From the NCBI GenBank assembly GCA_012520915.1, contig JAAYNJ010000006.1, forward strand, positions 52,914 through 116,913: a stretch of 64,000 nt of DNA, read 5' to 3'. The position numbers and the translations under genes are program-made. Under the pieces are notes generated by a model. That model searched no databases. It saw only the letters and a program-made list of their open reading frames with translations, and had not been told where the DNA came from. Positions 31,121 through 40,962 of this stretch are shown in pieces. This DNA comes from Oscillospiraceae bacterium. Lineage in GTDB: Bacteria > Bacillota > Clostridia > Oscillospirales > Ruminococcaceae. Numbering within the stretch: the first letter of the stretch is position 1; the number at the start of each line of letters is the position of its first letter.

Positions 31121-33205
31121 TTGACTACAGGAAGAAGCAACAGAAATCCTTTTATAAAGGGATATTGTATCAATCGAGAGTATTCGTGGCTCATGTTCAA
31201 CGAACGCGTGCTTGATCAGGCGATGGCTTTGGAAAATCCGCTTCTTGAGAGATGCAAGTTTTTATCAATATTCAGCTCGAACCTCGACGAGTTTTTTATG
31301 GTGCGCGTCGGGAGCTTATTGAACCAGCAAAAAATAAACCCTAAGTTGAGGGAAAATAAAACCAACCTGACTGCCGAAGAACAGATAAACGGAATATTGA
31401 AAATCTGCAAAAAACTGTATGTAAAGAAAAATGAGATTTTTGAACAGATCAGGTTGGAGCTGAAAGAAAAAGGAATAAATCTGTTGCTTTCGAAAGACCT
31501 CACTGATAAACAGAGCGAAATCTGCAAAAAGTATTTTATTGCAAATGTATTGCCTCTGATGTCGCCATTTGTACTGGATGCAAAACACCCGATGATTCAT
31601 TTTGAGAATCTCAGAAACTACATTGTTTACGAACTTGAAATGGATGGCAGAACAATGTACGGATTGATGGCGATAAACCCGAGACTCGAACAGGTTTTTC
31701 AAATTCCGGCAGGTGAGGGAATTAACCTGATTCCTCTTGAGGAAATCGTCAGCAGATACGGATTTATCGCTTTTCCGGGGTACAAAGTCAGGGGAAAGGC
31801 ATTGGTAAGGGTTACCCGAAATGCCGACTTTGATGCAAACGTTGAAGATGCTGATATAGAGCACGATTTTGATTTTTCGAAATTCATAAAAAGCAAAGTT
31901 AAACTCCGCGGCTCTATGGAAGTGGTTCGTTTGGAAACGGATTGTTCCAAATCGACTCTAAGGGAATTTCTCTTTACAAATCTGGATATCAGAAAACAGT
32001 TTTCTTTCAGACTCAAGAACTTTTTTGATGACAGAGTTCTTATGTTGATTTCGAAATACATTCCGAGTGAAATTGCAAACCCGCTCAAATATATCCCCTT
32101 CAGAGGAGCTGAAGCGGAAGAAATAACATCTTCCGAGAGTCTGATGGAATTGGTCAGAGAAAAAGATATATTCCTCTCCTATCCCTATGACAGTATGGAC
32201 CCGCTGGTCAGGCTGCTGAATGAGTGTGTTGATGACAGCAGAGTGATGAGCATAAGAATGACGATATACAGGGTGGATATGCACTCGCGCATTGTAGATG
32301 CTTTAATTCGTGCGAGTGAAAAAGGAAAAGATATTGAAGTCATGTTTGAGCTGTCTGCAAGATTTGATGAAGAAAACAACCTTTATTATGCAGACTTGCT
32401 CCAACAGGCCGGTTGTGAAGTATCTTACGGTTATTCAAACTACAAAGTTCACTCAAAAATTCTGTCGATAGTCATGTATGACGGAAAAGAACCCACATAC
32501 ATAACCCATTTCGGTACCGGGAACTACAACGAAGATACTTCAAGGCTCTATACCGATCTCAACGTCATTACATCAAACCGGAGTATAGGTGAAGATGCCG
32601 CCGCCTTCTTCAGAAATATCGGTGTCGGAAATCTTGATTACAAATACGATAAAATGCTGCTTGCACCTACGACGTTTAAAAAAGGAATAATATCGTATAT
32701 CGAGCGGGAGATAGAAAAAGCGAAGCTTGGAAAACCTGCGATAATTGTTGCAAAGATGAACAGTCTGACAGACAAGGACATTATCGACAAACTCGTTGTT
32801 GCGAGCAAGGAAGGGGTTAGAATTAAACTCATTGTCCGGGGAATATGCTGTATACTGCCGGGGATTGAAGGGGTTACCGAAAACATCACGGTGATGAGCA
32901 TTGTCGGGAGATTGCTTGAACACTCTCGAATCTACTCCTTCGGCGATGAAGAGGATAGGATAATATACATTTCAAGTGCCGATCTGATGACGAGAAATAC
33001 CGACAGAAGGGTAGAAATTGCAACGCCGATACTCGATAAGGAAATAGAAAAGGAAATTTCAGCATACCTTGATTTGATGTTGAAAGACACACAGAAAGCC
33101 AGATGGCTTGGGAGTGACGGAAGTTACTATAGAGTGGAGAGCGATGAACCGTTCGATGCTCAGCAGTTCCTTATAAACGAAACGATGAAGGGCGGCAATT
33201 TGTAA
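31121..33205 (+). CDS. ppk: Polyphosphate kinase 1
   Basis: 694 residues, the normal length for PPK1. It runs through the N-terminal domain (NREYSWLMFNERVLDQA, FSSNLDEFFMVRVG), head domain and two phospholipase-D-like C-terminal domains. The phosphorylated His is in YKVHSKI (His444); a second conserved His lies in LLEHSRIY. The enzyme reversibly transfers the gamma phosphate of ATP to polyphosphate. TTG start with AGGACAGGAG upstream. It follows the phosphofructokinase gene by 35 bases with no terminator, so the two are likely co-transcribed, linking phosphate storage to glycolysis. A shared terminator separates it from accA. Confidence 0.95.
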   Translation: MTTGRSNRNPFIKGYCINREYSWLMFNERVLDQAMALENPLLERCKFLSIFSSNLDEFFMVRVGSLLNQQKINPKLRENKTNLTAEEQINGILKICKKLYVKKNEIFEQIRLELKEKGINLLLSKDLTDKQSEICKKYFIANVLPLMSPFVLDAKHPMIHFENLRNYIVYELEMDGRTMYGLMAINPRLEQVFQIPAGEGINLIPLEEIVSRYGFIAFPGYKVRGKALVRVTRNADFDANVEDADIEHDFDFSKFIKSKVKLRGSMEVVRLETDCSKSTLREFLFTNLDIRKQFSFRLKNFFDDRVLMLISKYIPSEIANPLKYIPFRGAEAEEITSSESLMELVREKDIFLSYPYDSMDPLVRLLNECVDDSRVMSIRMTIYRVDMHSRIVDALIRASEKGKDIEVMFELSARFDEENNLYYADLLQQAGCEVSYGYSNYKVHSKILSIVMYDGKEPTYITHFGTGNYNEDTSRLYTDLNVITSNRSIGEDAAAFFRNIGVGNLDYKYDKMLLAPTTFKKGIISYIEREIEKAKLGKPAIIVAKMNSLTDKDIIDKLVVASKEGVRIKLIVRGICCILPGIEGVTENITVMSIVGRLLEHSRIYSFGDEEDRIIYISSADLMTRNTDRRVEIATPILDKEIEKEISAYLDLMLKDTQKARWLGSDGSYYRVESDEPFDAQQFLINETMKGGNL

Positions 33206-33217
33206 ATAATTAATGAA

Positions 33218-33257
33218 AAAAAGCCACATCCAACATTGCTTATGGATGTGGCTTTTT
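33218..33257. terminator. Bidirectional terminator between ppk and the fab-acc operon
   Basis: AAAAAGCCACATCCA pairs perfectly (15 bp) with its complement, with T runs on both strands. Confidence 0.92.
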
Positions 33258-33268
33258 GTTGCAGTAAA

Positions 33269-34024
33269 TTAATATTTTCTAAACCGCGCGTATCGCTTGT
33301 CAATAAGCTCTTCGCCGTCAAGGGTGAGAAGCGAAGTAAATTTCTTTGATATATCTTTTTTAAGGCGTGAATAAAACGGTCCGCTTTCCTTGATTATCTT
33401 ATCTACAACTTTGAGTTTGTCGAGTTCATCCGCGGTGAGTTTTAAGTAATTGGCAGCTTCATCGGCTTTGCTGCTGTCTTTCCACAAAATGCTTGCGGCG
33501 CCTTCCGGTGAAATCACTGAATAGACCGCCCCCTCGAGTATCCAAACTTCATCCGATACTGCCAAAGCCAGGGCTCCGCCGCTGCCGCCTTCACCGATGA
33601 ATAGGGATATAATGGGTGTTTTTAGCGAAATCATATTTAACAGATTGTTTGAAATGGCATAACCCTGCCCGCGCTCCTCAGCTTCCATACCGGAATATGC
33701 ACCGGGGGTATCAATTATTGTCAATATCGGTCTGCCGAATTTCTCTGCCTGTTTCATCAATCGAAGTGCTTTTTTATATCCTTCGGGTTTTGCGCTTCCG
33801 AAGTTTCTTTTTACTCTTTCATCAACTGATGAACCTTTTTCTATCGCAATAACGGTTACCGGCATCTCCCCCAAAAGGGCAATTCCGCCGACTATGGCCG
33901 GATCGTCGGCGAACGACCTGTCTCCGTATAATTCGATAAAACTGTCGAACAATCTTTCGATAAACAGTGCTGCAGTCGGCCTTTTACCTGACCTTACCGC
34001 AGAAATTATTTCATAAGCTTCCAT
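33269..34024 (-). CDS. accA: Acetyl-CoA carboxylase carboxyltransferase alpha subunit
   Basis: 251 residues, a compact Firmicutes-type AccA. Crotonase-like fold with FIGEGGSGGALALA (oxyanion region), TPGAYSGMEAEERGQG and SVISPEGAASILWKD. With AccD it moves the carboxyl group from carboxybiotin-AccB to acetyl-CoA, making malonyl-CoA. It is the last gene of the ten-gene fab-acc operon. Its ATG lies one base after the accD stop, with AAGGAAG inside the accD end. It lacks about 50 N-terminal residues present in the E. coli protein, as is usual for this group. Confidence 0.95.
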   Translation of the reverse strand: MEAYEIISAVRSGKRPTAALFIERLFDSFIELYGDRSFADDPAIVGGIALLGEMPVTVIAIEKGSSVDERVKRNFGSAKPEGYKKALRLMKQAEKFGRPILTIIDTPGAYSGMEAEERGQGYAISNNLLNMISLKTPIISLFIGEGGSGGALALAVSDEVWILEGAVYSVISPEGAASILWKDSSKADEAANYLKLTADELDKLKVVDKIIKESGPFYSRLKKDISKKFTSLLTLDGEELIDKRYARFRKY

Positions 34025-34025
34025 G

Positions 34026-34868
34026 TCATTCTTCCTTTGAATGTATCGATAAAAGAGAGGAGATGGTGTCTCTTAAATCTCTTCTGTCAACGATTTTATC
34101 TACAAAACCTTTGTCTTTAAGAAATTCCGCTCTTTGAAAGCCTTTCGGCAATGATCTTCTCATTGTCTGTTCTATGACTCGCGGGCCGGCAAAACCGATG
34201 AGGGCATTGGGCTCGGCGAGAATGATGTCGCCTTGTGTGGCAAAACTTGCGGTAACTCCACCCGTTGTCGGATTTAGCAGAACGGACAGATAAAACAGAC
34301 CCTTTCTGTCGTGCTTCTCAACGGCGCCGCTTACTTTCGCCATCTGCATGAGCGAAATTACACCCTCTTGAATTCTGGCGCCGCCCGATAGACAAAAACC
34401 GACTACCGGCAAATCGTGTTCTGTTGCGTGTTCAAATAGAGAGGTAATCTTTTCTCCCGTGACGGCTCCCATACTGCCCATCATGAAATAGTATTCCATT
34501 GAAAAAACGGCACATTTGCGACCATTAACCCTTGCCGTTCCCACTATTACCGACTCATTCTCGTTGCTTCTTGTCATCGATTCGGACAACTTTTTGTCGT
34601 AATCCGGGAAAGACAGGATGTTTTTAGAAGTGAGATCCGCCATTATTTCCTCAAAGGAGTCGGCATCAAAGAGTTTTTCAATTCGTTCTCTTGCATGCAT
34701 TTCAAAGTGATATCCGCAGTTATCACAGACTTTTAATGCATCTGAAATTTCCTTTACAGGCATTTTTTTTCTACAGGATGGACAGGTTATAATTCTGTCT
34801 GTTTGAGGTGAAGCATCATCTTCCAGTTTGTTTTTCGGTCTAAGAAACATCGTTTTATTTAAAAACAT
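34026..34868 (-). CDS. accD: Acetyl-CoA carboxylase carboxyltransferase beta subunit
   Basis: 280 residues from ATG 34868, chosen because AGGTG sits six bases upstream; GTG 34877 would overlap that site. The N-terminal zinc ribbon has four Cys (CPSC and CDNC), followed by the carboxyltransferase fold with VGFCLSGGARIQEG and NPTTGGVTASFA. It pairs with AccA to form the carboxyltransferase. The gene sits between accC and accA, the typical order in Clostridia and Streptococci. Nothing is missing from the zinc finger or the acyl-CoA site. Confidence 0.95.
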   Translation of the reverse strand: MFLNKTMFLRPKNKLEDDASPQTDRIITCPSCRKKMPVKEISDALKVCDNCGYHFEMHARERIEKLFDADSFEEIMADLTSKNILSFPDYDKKLSESMTRSNENESVIVGTARVNGRKCAVFSMEYYFMMGSMGAVTGEKITSLFEHATEHDLPVVGFCLSGGARIQEGVISLMQMAKVSGAVEKHDRKGLFYLSVLLNPTTGGVTASFATQGDIILAEPNALIGFAGPRVIEQTMRRSLPKGFQRAEFLKDKGFVDKIVDRRDLRDTISSLLSIHSKEE

Positions 34869-34914
34869 TATTTTCACCTGCTGTCAATACTTAACATGGT
34901 CCGGATGTTTGATG

Positions 34915-36249
34915 CTAAAGCATATTTGATAAGAATGTAGTATTGTATTTGCCATCAACGAATGAGGGGTTTGAAAGAATTTCGAGATGGGTATCTCTAT
35001 TTGTTACTACACCCTCGACAATCAGCTCGCACAACGCGGCCCTCATTTTTCTTATTGCGTCGCTTCTGGATTTGGCATGGACTATCAATTTGCCGAGCAG
35101 TGAATCATAAAATGGCGGTATAGAGTATTCCTGATAGAGTGCGGTATCGAATCTGACCATCGGACCGCCGGGAATATGCAATATATTTACCTTTCCCGAA
35201 GTCGGCAAAAAATTATTGTCGGGATCTTCGGCGTTTATCCGGCATTCAATAGCATGCCCTAAAAATGTTACATCATCATTAGTAAAATCCAATGCTATTC
35301 CGGCCGCAATCCTTATTTGCCACTTAACCAAATCAACACCGGTAGTCATTTCTGTTATGGGATGTTCCACCTGCAATCTTGTATTCATTTCTATGAAGTA
35401 AAAATTGTCATCCCTATCAACTACAAATTCAACGGTGCCGAGGCTTCTATAACCGATTTTCTCGGCAATAGTCACGGCTGCACGATACATCTTCTCTCTG
35501 ACCGCATCCGAAAGCATGGGAGAAGGCGATTCCTCGAGTATTTTTTGATTTCTTCTCTGAATTGAACAGTCTCTTTCCCCCAGATTGATTACGGTGTCAT
35601 AGTTATCACACATCAGCTGTATTTCAATATGCCTTGCATCGACGATATATTTTTCCAAGTAAAGAGAAGCGTCGCCAAAAGATTTTTTTGCCTCTTCAGA
35701 TGCGATTGTGAATGCATCCTTCAGTTCTTCTTCGCTGTTTACTCTTCGAATGCCTTTGCCGCCGCCGCCCGAACAGGCTTTCAGAAGTATGGGATACCCT
35801 GCCTTTTTGGCTTCCGCTTTTGCGTCTTTATAATCGGTCAGAACATTGCTTCCGGGAACTATCGGAATACCGAGATTCTTTACGGTATCCCGAGCAGTCT
35901 GCTTGTCGCCCATCAGTTTGATAATCTCGGGAGGAGGACCGATAAATGTCAAGTTGTTCTCTTCGCAGAGCTCGGCAAAATGAGGATTTTCGGACAAAAG
36001 TCCGTATCCCGGATGAATAGCCTCACAATCGGTTAAATGTGCGGCTGTTATTATTGCGCTTGAATTCAGATAGCTGTCCGAAACCGAAGCAGCTCCGATA
36101 CAGAGACTTTCATCTGCAAAGCTGACATGAAGCGATTCCCTGTCAGCCTCCGAAAATACGGCAACGGTTGTTATGCCCATTTCTTTACATGCACGGATTA
36201 TCCTAACCGCAATCTCGCCTCTGTTTGCTATAAGTATTTTTGAAAACAA
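34915..36249 (-). CDS. accC: Acetyl-CoA carboxylase, biotin carboxylase subunit
   Basis: 444 residues. Biotin carboxylase N domain (ILIANRGEIAVRIIRACKE split: IANRGEIAVR), ATP-grasp domain with glycine-rich KACSGGGGKGIR, catalytic FIEMNTRLQVEHPITE and the C-terminal lid. It carboxylates the biotin on AccB with ATP and bicarbonate. TTG start with AGG sequences 5-10 bases upstream, eight bases after fabZ. It is cytoplasmic. Biotin needed by this complex could be supplied through BioY, encoded at 16 kb. Confidence 0.96.
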   Translation of the reverse strand: MFSKILIANRGEIAVRIIRACKEMGITTVAVFSEADRESLHVSFADESLCIGAASVSDSYLNSSAIITAAHLTDCEAIHPGYGLLSENPHFAELCEENNLTFIGPPPEIIKLMGDKQTARDTVKNLGIPIVPGSNVLTDYKDAKAEAKKAGYPILLKACSGGGGKGIRRVNSEEELKDAFTIASEEAKKSFGDASLYLEKYIVDARHIEIQLMCDNYDTVINLGERDCSIQRRNQKILEESPSPMLSDAVREKMYRAAVTIAEKIGYRSLGTVEFVVDRDDNFYFIEMNTRLQVEHPITEMTTGVDLVKWQIRIAAGIALDFTNDDVTFLGHAIECRINAEDPDNNFLPTSGKVNILHIPGGPMVRFDTALYQEYSIPPFYDSLLGKLIVHAKSRSDAIRKMRAALCELIVEGVVTNRDTHLEILSNPSFVDGKYNTTFLSNML

Positions 36250-36256
36250 ATCCTGA

Positions 36257-36673
36257 TTACCTTTCTACAATTGCGAAAGTCAACTGCCCCGAAAAAAGCA
36301 CTCTGTCGTCACTTCCGTAGGCGGTGCAACTGAGAATAAAAACCGACTTTATCTGTTTTATAATTTTCGCACGTACGGTTGCTCTGTCACCGGGCTTAAC
36401 CGGAGACTTAAACCTGACCTTATCTATTCCCGTAAAGTAGGGTGTTTTCCCCTTTATTGAATCGGACAGGAGAGCGGAAGAAATCTGACCGGCGATTTCA
36501 AGCAGAATGACGCCGGGAACTACCGGGTTTTCAGGGAAATGCCCCTGTAAGAACCATTCATCTCCCTTTACATCGTAATATCCTACGGCTTCATCTCCGA
36601 TAACTTCGGTGAAGTCAACTAACAACATCGGTGGACGATGAGGAAGGTATTCCATTATTTTTTCACGGTTCAT
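36257..36673 (-). CDS. fabZ: 3-hydroxyacyl-ACP dehydratase FabZ
   Basis: 138 residues, a single hotdog fold. The catalytic motif is LQGHFPENPVVPGVILLE, with His in GHFP and the acidic residue at the end. It dehydrates 3-hydroxyacyl-ACP to trans-2-enoyl-ACP in chain elongation. AGGAT precedes ATG 36673. There is no fabA or fabM in the window, so unsaturated fatty acid synthesis, if any, uses another route. It lies four bases after accB, in the standard fabF-accB-fabZ-accC order. Confidence 0.96.
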   Translation of the reverse strand: MNREKIMEYLPHRPPMLLVDFTEVIGDEAVGYYDVKGDEWFLQGHFPENPVVPGVILLEIAGQISSALLSDSIKGKTPYFTGIDKVRFKSPVKPGDRATVRAKIIKQIKSVFILSCTAYGSDDRVLFSGQLTFAIVER

Positions 36674-36677
36674 ATTA

Positions 36678-37121
36678 TTATCCTATGGTGAATAGTGTCT
36701 GGCCGTATTCCACAACCTCTCCGTCGGCTGCGCAGATCGATTTTACTTCGCCGTCATATGTTGAAACTATTTCATTCATGAGTTTCATAGCCTCCACTAT
36801 GCAGAGAACATCTCCCGCCTTTACAACATCTCCCACCTTTACATATGGTTGAGATTCCGGAGAAGGAGAAGAGTAGAAGACACCTACCATCGGCGATTTG
36901 ATACGGTTATCGGTTAAATCGGTTTCGTCTGAACCGGAAGTTTCAACATAAGATTCTGCAGTTTTGCTGTTTTCGAATATGACGGCATCGCCCTTTGCCG
37001 AAATGACGGAAGGATGATTTCTCTCAATATGCAACTTTGAATCCTGGAGTTTCAAGTCAATTACGGTCAAACCGTTATCTTTTACGATTTTTGCAACTTT
37101 CTCAATAAAATCTATATCCAA
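36678..37121 (-). CDS. accB: Biotin carboxyl carrier protein AccB
   Basis: 147 residues. A flexible N-terminal part is followed by the biotinyl domain (about 75-147) with the biotinylation motif VEAMKLMNEI, where the Lys receives biotin. It shuttles carboxybiotin between AccC and AccA/AccD. TTG start with GGAGG seven bases upstream. It begins two bases after the fabF stop, so the two are translated in close succession. Confidence 0.95.
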   Translation of the reverse strand: MDIDFIEKVAKIVKDNGLTVIDLKLQDSKLHIERNHPSVISAKGDAVIFENSKTAESYVETSGSDETDLTDNRIKSPMVGVFYSSPSPESQPYVKVGDVVKAGDVLCIVEAMKLMNEIVSTYDGEVKSICAADGEVVEYGQTLFTIG

Positions 37122-37123
37122 AA

Positions 37124-38368
37124 CTAATCCTCCGTATACTTTGAAAAGGCCAAACAGGCGTTGTGTCCTCCAAATCCCAGGGAGATGGAGAGGGCTGTTG
37201 AAATATCGAGTTTTCTTGCCGTGTTGGGAACATAGTCGAGGTCACATTCCGGGTCAGGGGTCGTGTAACCAATGGTAGGGGGAACTACCCCGTTGATTAG
37301 CGCCAAAGCTGACGCTATTGCCTCGACGGCGCCTGCTGCCCCCAGCATATGTCCGGTCATGGATTTTGTGGAGCTCATGACTATCTTTTCCTTTGCGGTC
37401 TTTTCACCGAACACTCTTTTAACAGCCATGGTTTCAGTTTTGTCATTTAAAGGGGTGCTTGTTCCGTGGGCATTTATATAGAGCGTCGACTTTTTGTCCC
37501 AGCCGGATTGGATAACCGCATCCTCTATGGCTCTTGCGCTTTGTTCACCGGACGGATCGGGGGCTGTAACATGGTAAGCGTCGCAGGTGTTTCCGTAACC
37601 TGTTACTTCGCAATAAATATTAGCGCCCCTGTTTTTTGCATGTTCCAACTCTTCAAGAATGACCGCCCCGGCGCCTTCGCCCATTACAAAACCGCTCCTT
37701 CTGAGATCAAAGGGTATTGAACCGGACTCAGGATCGGTTTCCCTGCTTAAAGCCATGCTGTTGGCAAAACCGGCCATTGAAAGGGGATTGATTGCCGCTT
37801 CCGCACCTCCTGCGATGATGGCATCGGCATAACCGTGTGCAATTGCTCTGTATGCTTCTCCGATTGCATGAGACGACGAAGCACATGCGGTTACAACGGG
37901 TAGACAAGGTCCTTTGGCGTTGTGTCTGATTGCGGACTCGCCGCTTGCCATATTGATAATGAGTTTTGTCACAAAAAAGGGTGAAACTCTGCGTGAACCT
38001 TTTTCTATCAACTTGTTGTGCTCTTGTATAAATGTTTCTATGCCGCCTATTCCCGACGCCATATATACGCCGAAACGGTTAGGGTCGATGTTGCCGGTTA
38101 TGTTGCTTTGGGCAACTGCCTGCCATACTGCGGCAAGCGCATATTGACAGTAAATATCGATTCTTCTGATATCGCTTTTTTCCATACCGTAAAGGGAGGG
38201 ATCAAAATCCTTAACCTCAGCAGCCAGTGATACCTTTGAATCATCAATATTGAACTTCGTCAGTTGTGAGATGCCGAGTGTCCCTGAGATAAGCGATTGA
38301 TAAAACTGCTCAACATCATTTGCAATAGGTGAAATTACCCCCATGCCGGTTATTACCACTCTCTTCAT
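37124..38368 (-). CDS. fabF: 3-oxoacyl-ACP synthase II FabF
   Basis: 414 residues from ATG 38368, preceded by GAGGGG; a GTG at 38383 overlaps the fabG stop and lacks a ribosome binding site. Cys-His-His condensing enzyme: VTACASSSHAIG (nucleophile Cys), NAHGTSTPLND (His) and SSTKSMTGHMLGAAG (Lys and second His). It condenses malonyl-ACP with acyl-ACP. Length and motifs match FabF fully. Confidence 0.96.
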   Translation of the reverse strand: MKRVVITGMGVISPIANDVEQFYQSLISGTLGISQLTKFNIDDSKVSLAAEVKDFDPSLYGMEKSDIRRIDIYCQYALAAVWQAVAQSNITGNIDPNRFGVYMASGIGGIETFIQEHNKLIEKGSRRVSPFFVTKLIINMASGESAIRHNAKGPCLPVVTACASSSHAIGEAYRAIAHGYADAIIAGGAEAAINPLSMAGFANSMALSRETDPESGSIPFDLRRSGFVMGEGAGAVILEELEHAKNRGANIYCEVTGYGNTCDAYHVTAPDPSGEQSARAIEDAVIQSGWDKKSTLYINAHGTSTPLNDKTETMAVKRVFGEKTAKEKIVMSSTKSMTGHMLGAAGAVEAIASALALINGVVPPTIGYTTPDPECDLDYVPNTARKLDISTALSISLGFGGHNACLAFSKYTED

Positions 38369-38379
38369 AGTCGCACCCC

Positions 38380-39108
38380 TCACATTCCCAATCCGCCATC
38401 AACGGAAATAGATGTTCCGGTAATATAGGATGCTTCTTCCGAAGCTAAAAATAAGACTGCTGCGGCAACATCTTTCGGGGTGCCGATTCTGCCGGAAGGA
38501 ACCGCTTCAAGATATTTTTCCAGAACACTATCCGAAAGGATGTTTGTCATGTCGGTATCAATAAGTCCCGGCGCTACCGCGTTGCAGGTTATTCCGCGCT
38601 TTGCAAATTCTTTTGCTACCGATTTTGTCAATCCGATAATCCCCGATTTTGAAGCGCTGTAGTTCACCTGTCCGAAATTTCCGTGAATGCCTGCGTAGGA
38701 AGAGAGGTTTACTATCCTGCCATATCTGTTTTTCGAAAAATGAGGAACGAGATGTTTAATCATATTAAATGTTCCCTTCAGATTTACGGCAATGACCCTG
38801 TCAAAATCATTTTCACTCATCCTCAGAAGTAATTTATCCGCTGTTATTCCTGCGGAATTAACAAGTATATCGACTTTCTTAAAATCGGAAATTATCTTTT
38901 CAACCGTTTCTTTGCTTTTATCAAAGTCGGAAACATCACATTGATAGGTTTCCACAGTACCGGGCACCCTCAAGCTCTCTGCCATTTGTCTGTTTGAAGC
39001 ATAAATTACCGCTACATTGGCACCTTTGGCTACGAGGGATTCGGTAATCGATTTGCCTATTCCTCTTGAGCCGCCTGTTACAACGGCGGTTTTTCCACTA
39101 AACTGCAT
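38380..39108 (-). CDS. fabG: 3-oxoacyl-ACP reductase FabG
   Basis: 242 residues, a classical SDR: NADPH site TGGSRGIG near the N-terminus, NSAGI, catalytic Ser in VNLSSYAG and YSASK (Tyr and Lys). The C-terminal SISVDGGLGM fits FabG. It reduces 3-oxoacyl-ACP. Its start overlaps the end of fabD by 11 bases, with AGGTG upstream of the ATG inside fabD. Confidence 0.96.
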   Translation of the reverse strand: MQFSGKTAVVTGGSRGIGKSITESLVAKGANVAVIYASNRQMAESLRVPGTVETYQCDVSDFDKSKETVEKIISDFKKVDILVNSAGITADKLLLRMSENDFDRVIAVNLKGTFNMIKHLVPHFSKNRYGRIVNLSSYAGIHGNFGQVNYSASKSGIIGLTKSVAKEFAKRGITCNAVAPGLIDTDMTNILSDSVLEKYLEAVPSGRIGTPKDVAAAVLFLASEEASYITGTSISVDGGLGM

Positions 39109-40024
39109 TTAAATCACCTAAGTCCTTTAGAGTTTTTTCCAAACCGGATATGTCGGATATATTGTATACATTAACTTCTTTTCGATTTCTTGAAATCATG
39201 GAAGACAGTACTTTGCCGGGACCGATTTCGATCATGGTGTCAACTCCACCGGAGCACATATTAATAACGGTATCCCACCATCTGACGGGATTGTTTATCT
39301 GTTTTGATAATGTCTCGGCAAAATTTGAGGTATATGGTCTGGCGGTAAAATTGGAATAAACGGGAATTTTCGGAAGTGAAAGCTCTTCTTCAGACAGGAA
39401 TCTGTAAAAAAGCTCGCTTGCTTTATTCATAAAGGGGGTGTGAAATGCTCCCGAAACCTGAAGTTTTACCGACCTTCCTCCCAACGAAGCGACAGCATTC
39501 TTGAGATTATCTGCAGAAGCAAGCGAAGTGGAAACCACTGTCTGTTTCGGAGTATTGAAGTTCGCGGCATAAGTATGCTCAAACTTTGAAACGACATCTT
39601 CAACAATATCGCTCTCCAATCCGATAATTGCGTACATTTCCCCTTTGATATTTTCGGTGCATTCTTTCATGAGTCTTGCCCTCTCCAATACGGCAGAGAA
39701 AGCGCGATGAAACGTAAACATGCCCGAGTGATAGACAGCAGTGAGTTCCCCAAGCGAAAATCCCGCTACGGCATCTGCGCAGATTCCGAATTCCGAAACA
39801 ACGGACAAAATAGATGCTTCAACCAGGAAAATACAGGGCTGGGCATTTTCCGTGTCCATGAGTTCATCTTCGGAGGAGTAGAAACAGGTTTCGGTTATAC
39901 CGGGAGAAATCGTTTCGGCAACTGCAAACAGGTCTCTTACGCATTTATAATTCTCAAAGAAATCAAGCCCCATTCCGGGATACTGTGCGCCCTGTCCCGG
40001 GAACAGAAAAGCTATCTTACCCAT
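39098..40024 (-). CDS. fabD: Malonyl-CoA:ACP transacylase FabD
   Basis: 308 residues: LFPGQGAQYPGMG at the N-terminus, catalytic serine in GFSLGELTA, and a conserved His in VSGAFHTPFM. It loads malonyl groups on acyl carrier protein. The start overlaps fabK by 13 bases and the end overlaps fabG by 11, so this part of the operon is tightly coupled. No acpP gene is in the operon, although an acyl carrier protein gene often lies nearby in relatives. Confidence 0.95.
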   Translation of the reverse strand: MGKIAFLFPGQGAQYPGMGLDFFENYKCVRDLFAVAETISPGITETCFYSSEDELMDTENAQPCIFLVEASILSVVSEFGICADAVAGFSLGELTAVYHSGMFTFHRAFSAVLERARLMKECTENIKGEMYAIIGLESDIVEDVVSKFEHTYAANFNTPKQTVVSTSLASADNLKNAVASLGGRSVKLQVSGAFHTPFMNKASELFYRFLSEEELSLPKIPVYSNFTARPYTSNFAETLSKQINNPVRWWDTVINMCSGGVDTMIEIGPGKVLSSMISRNRKEVNVYNISDISGLEKTLKDLGDLNAV

Positions 40025-40953
40025 TTTGATGCCTCAAGAAGCAAGGCTGAAGCTTCATTTGCGATTGAAGAAACAATTTCCTCACAGCTTCTCTTTGTCT
40101 TAACGAGTGCCGCAGACTGCCCCGCCATAAAAGAACCGCCGGATGTATCACCGTCGACCACCGCTTTTCTCAAAGAACCCGACCCATAGGACTCAAGCTC
40201 TTCGTTAGAAATATTGCCGTCGTATTCCATTTTGAAAAAATTTCGGGAAAAACTGTTTTTTAAAGATCTTACGGGATGACCCAATCTTTTTCCCGTCAGA
40301 ATTGTATCGGTATCTTTTGCGCTTAAAACCTTTTCTTTATAGACATCGTGTATATCGCACTCGTGTGCGGACAAAAACACCGTTCCGCACTGAATACCCT
40401 TTGCTCCGAGCATCATTGCTGCGGCCATTCCTCTCCCGTCCGCTATACCTCCCGCCGCAATGACCGGGATACTTACCGCATCGCATATTACGGGAACAAG
40501 GGCCATGGTGCCGATTTCCCCGACATGTCCGCCGGCCTCGCATCCTTCAGCTATCACCGCTGTCGCTCCGGAACGCTCGACGAGCTTTGCTACTGAGGCG
40601 GAAGCAACTACGGGAATTACCTTGACGCCTGCCTCGCGCCACATAGGCATGAATTTATTAGGCAACCCTGCTCCGGTTGTGATGACATCAATCTCAAGCT
40701 CACAAACAACCGCGGCTATTTTTTCCGCTTCCGGATTCATGAGCATGATATTTACTCCGATAGGCTTGTCGGTATATTCTCTTGCTATGCTTACCTGTTC
40801 AACAAGTGAAGCGGAGTTCATTGCCGAAATTATTCCCAATCCTCCGGCATTAGAAACGGCAGCGGCGAGCTTGCCGTTTGCAATCCATGCCATTCCTCCC
40901 TGGATTATCGGATATTTTATATCTAAGATTTCACATAGAATACTATCTATCAT
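40012..40953 (-). CDS. fabK: FMN-dependent enoyl-ACP reductase FabK
   Basis: 313 residues, a TIM-barrel of the nitronate-monooxygenase-like family: PIIQGGMAWIANGKLAAAVS at the N-terminus, EGCEAGGHVG (FMN and substrate contact) and IAAGGIADGRG. In fab operons of Streptococcus and Clostridia this enzyme is the enoyl-ACP reductase that completes each elongation cycle, replacing FabI and giving triclosan resistance. It is the only enoyl reductase seen in the window. GAGG precedes the ATG. Confidence 0.94.
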   Translation of the reverse strand: MIDSILCEILDIKYPIIQGGMAWIANGKLAAAVSNAGGLGIISAMNSASLVEQVSIAREYTDKPIGVNIMLMNPEAEKIAAVVCELEIDVITTGAGLPNKFMPMWREAGVKVIPVVASASVAKLVERSGATAVIAEGCEAGGHVGEIGTMALVPVICDAVSIPVIAAGGIADGRGMAAAMMLGAKGIQCGTVFLSAHECDIHDVYKEKVLSAKDTDTILTGKRLGHPVRSLKNSFSRNFFKMEYDGNISNEELESYGSGSLRKAVVDGDTSGGSFMAGQSAALVKTKRSCEEIVSSIANEASALLLEASKWVR

Positions 40954-40962
40954 TTTTTTACC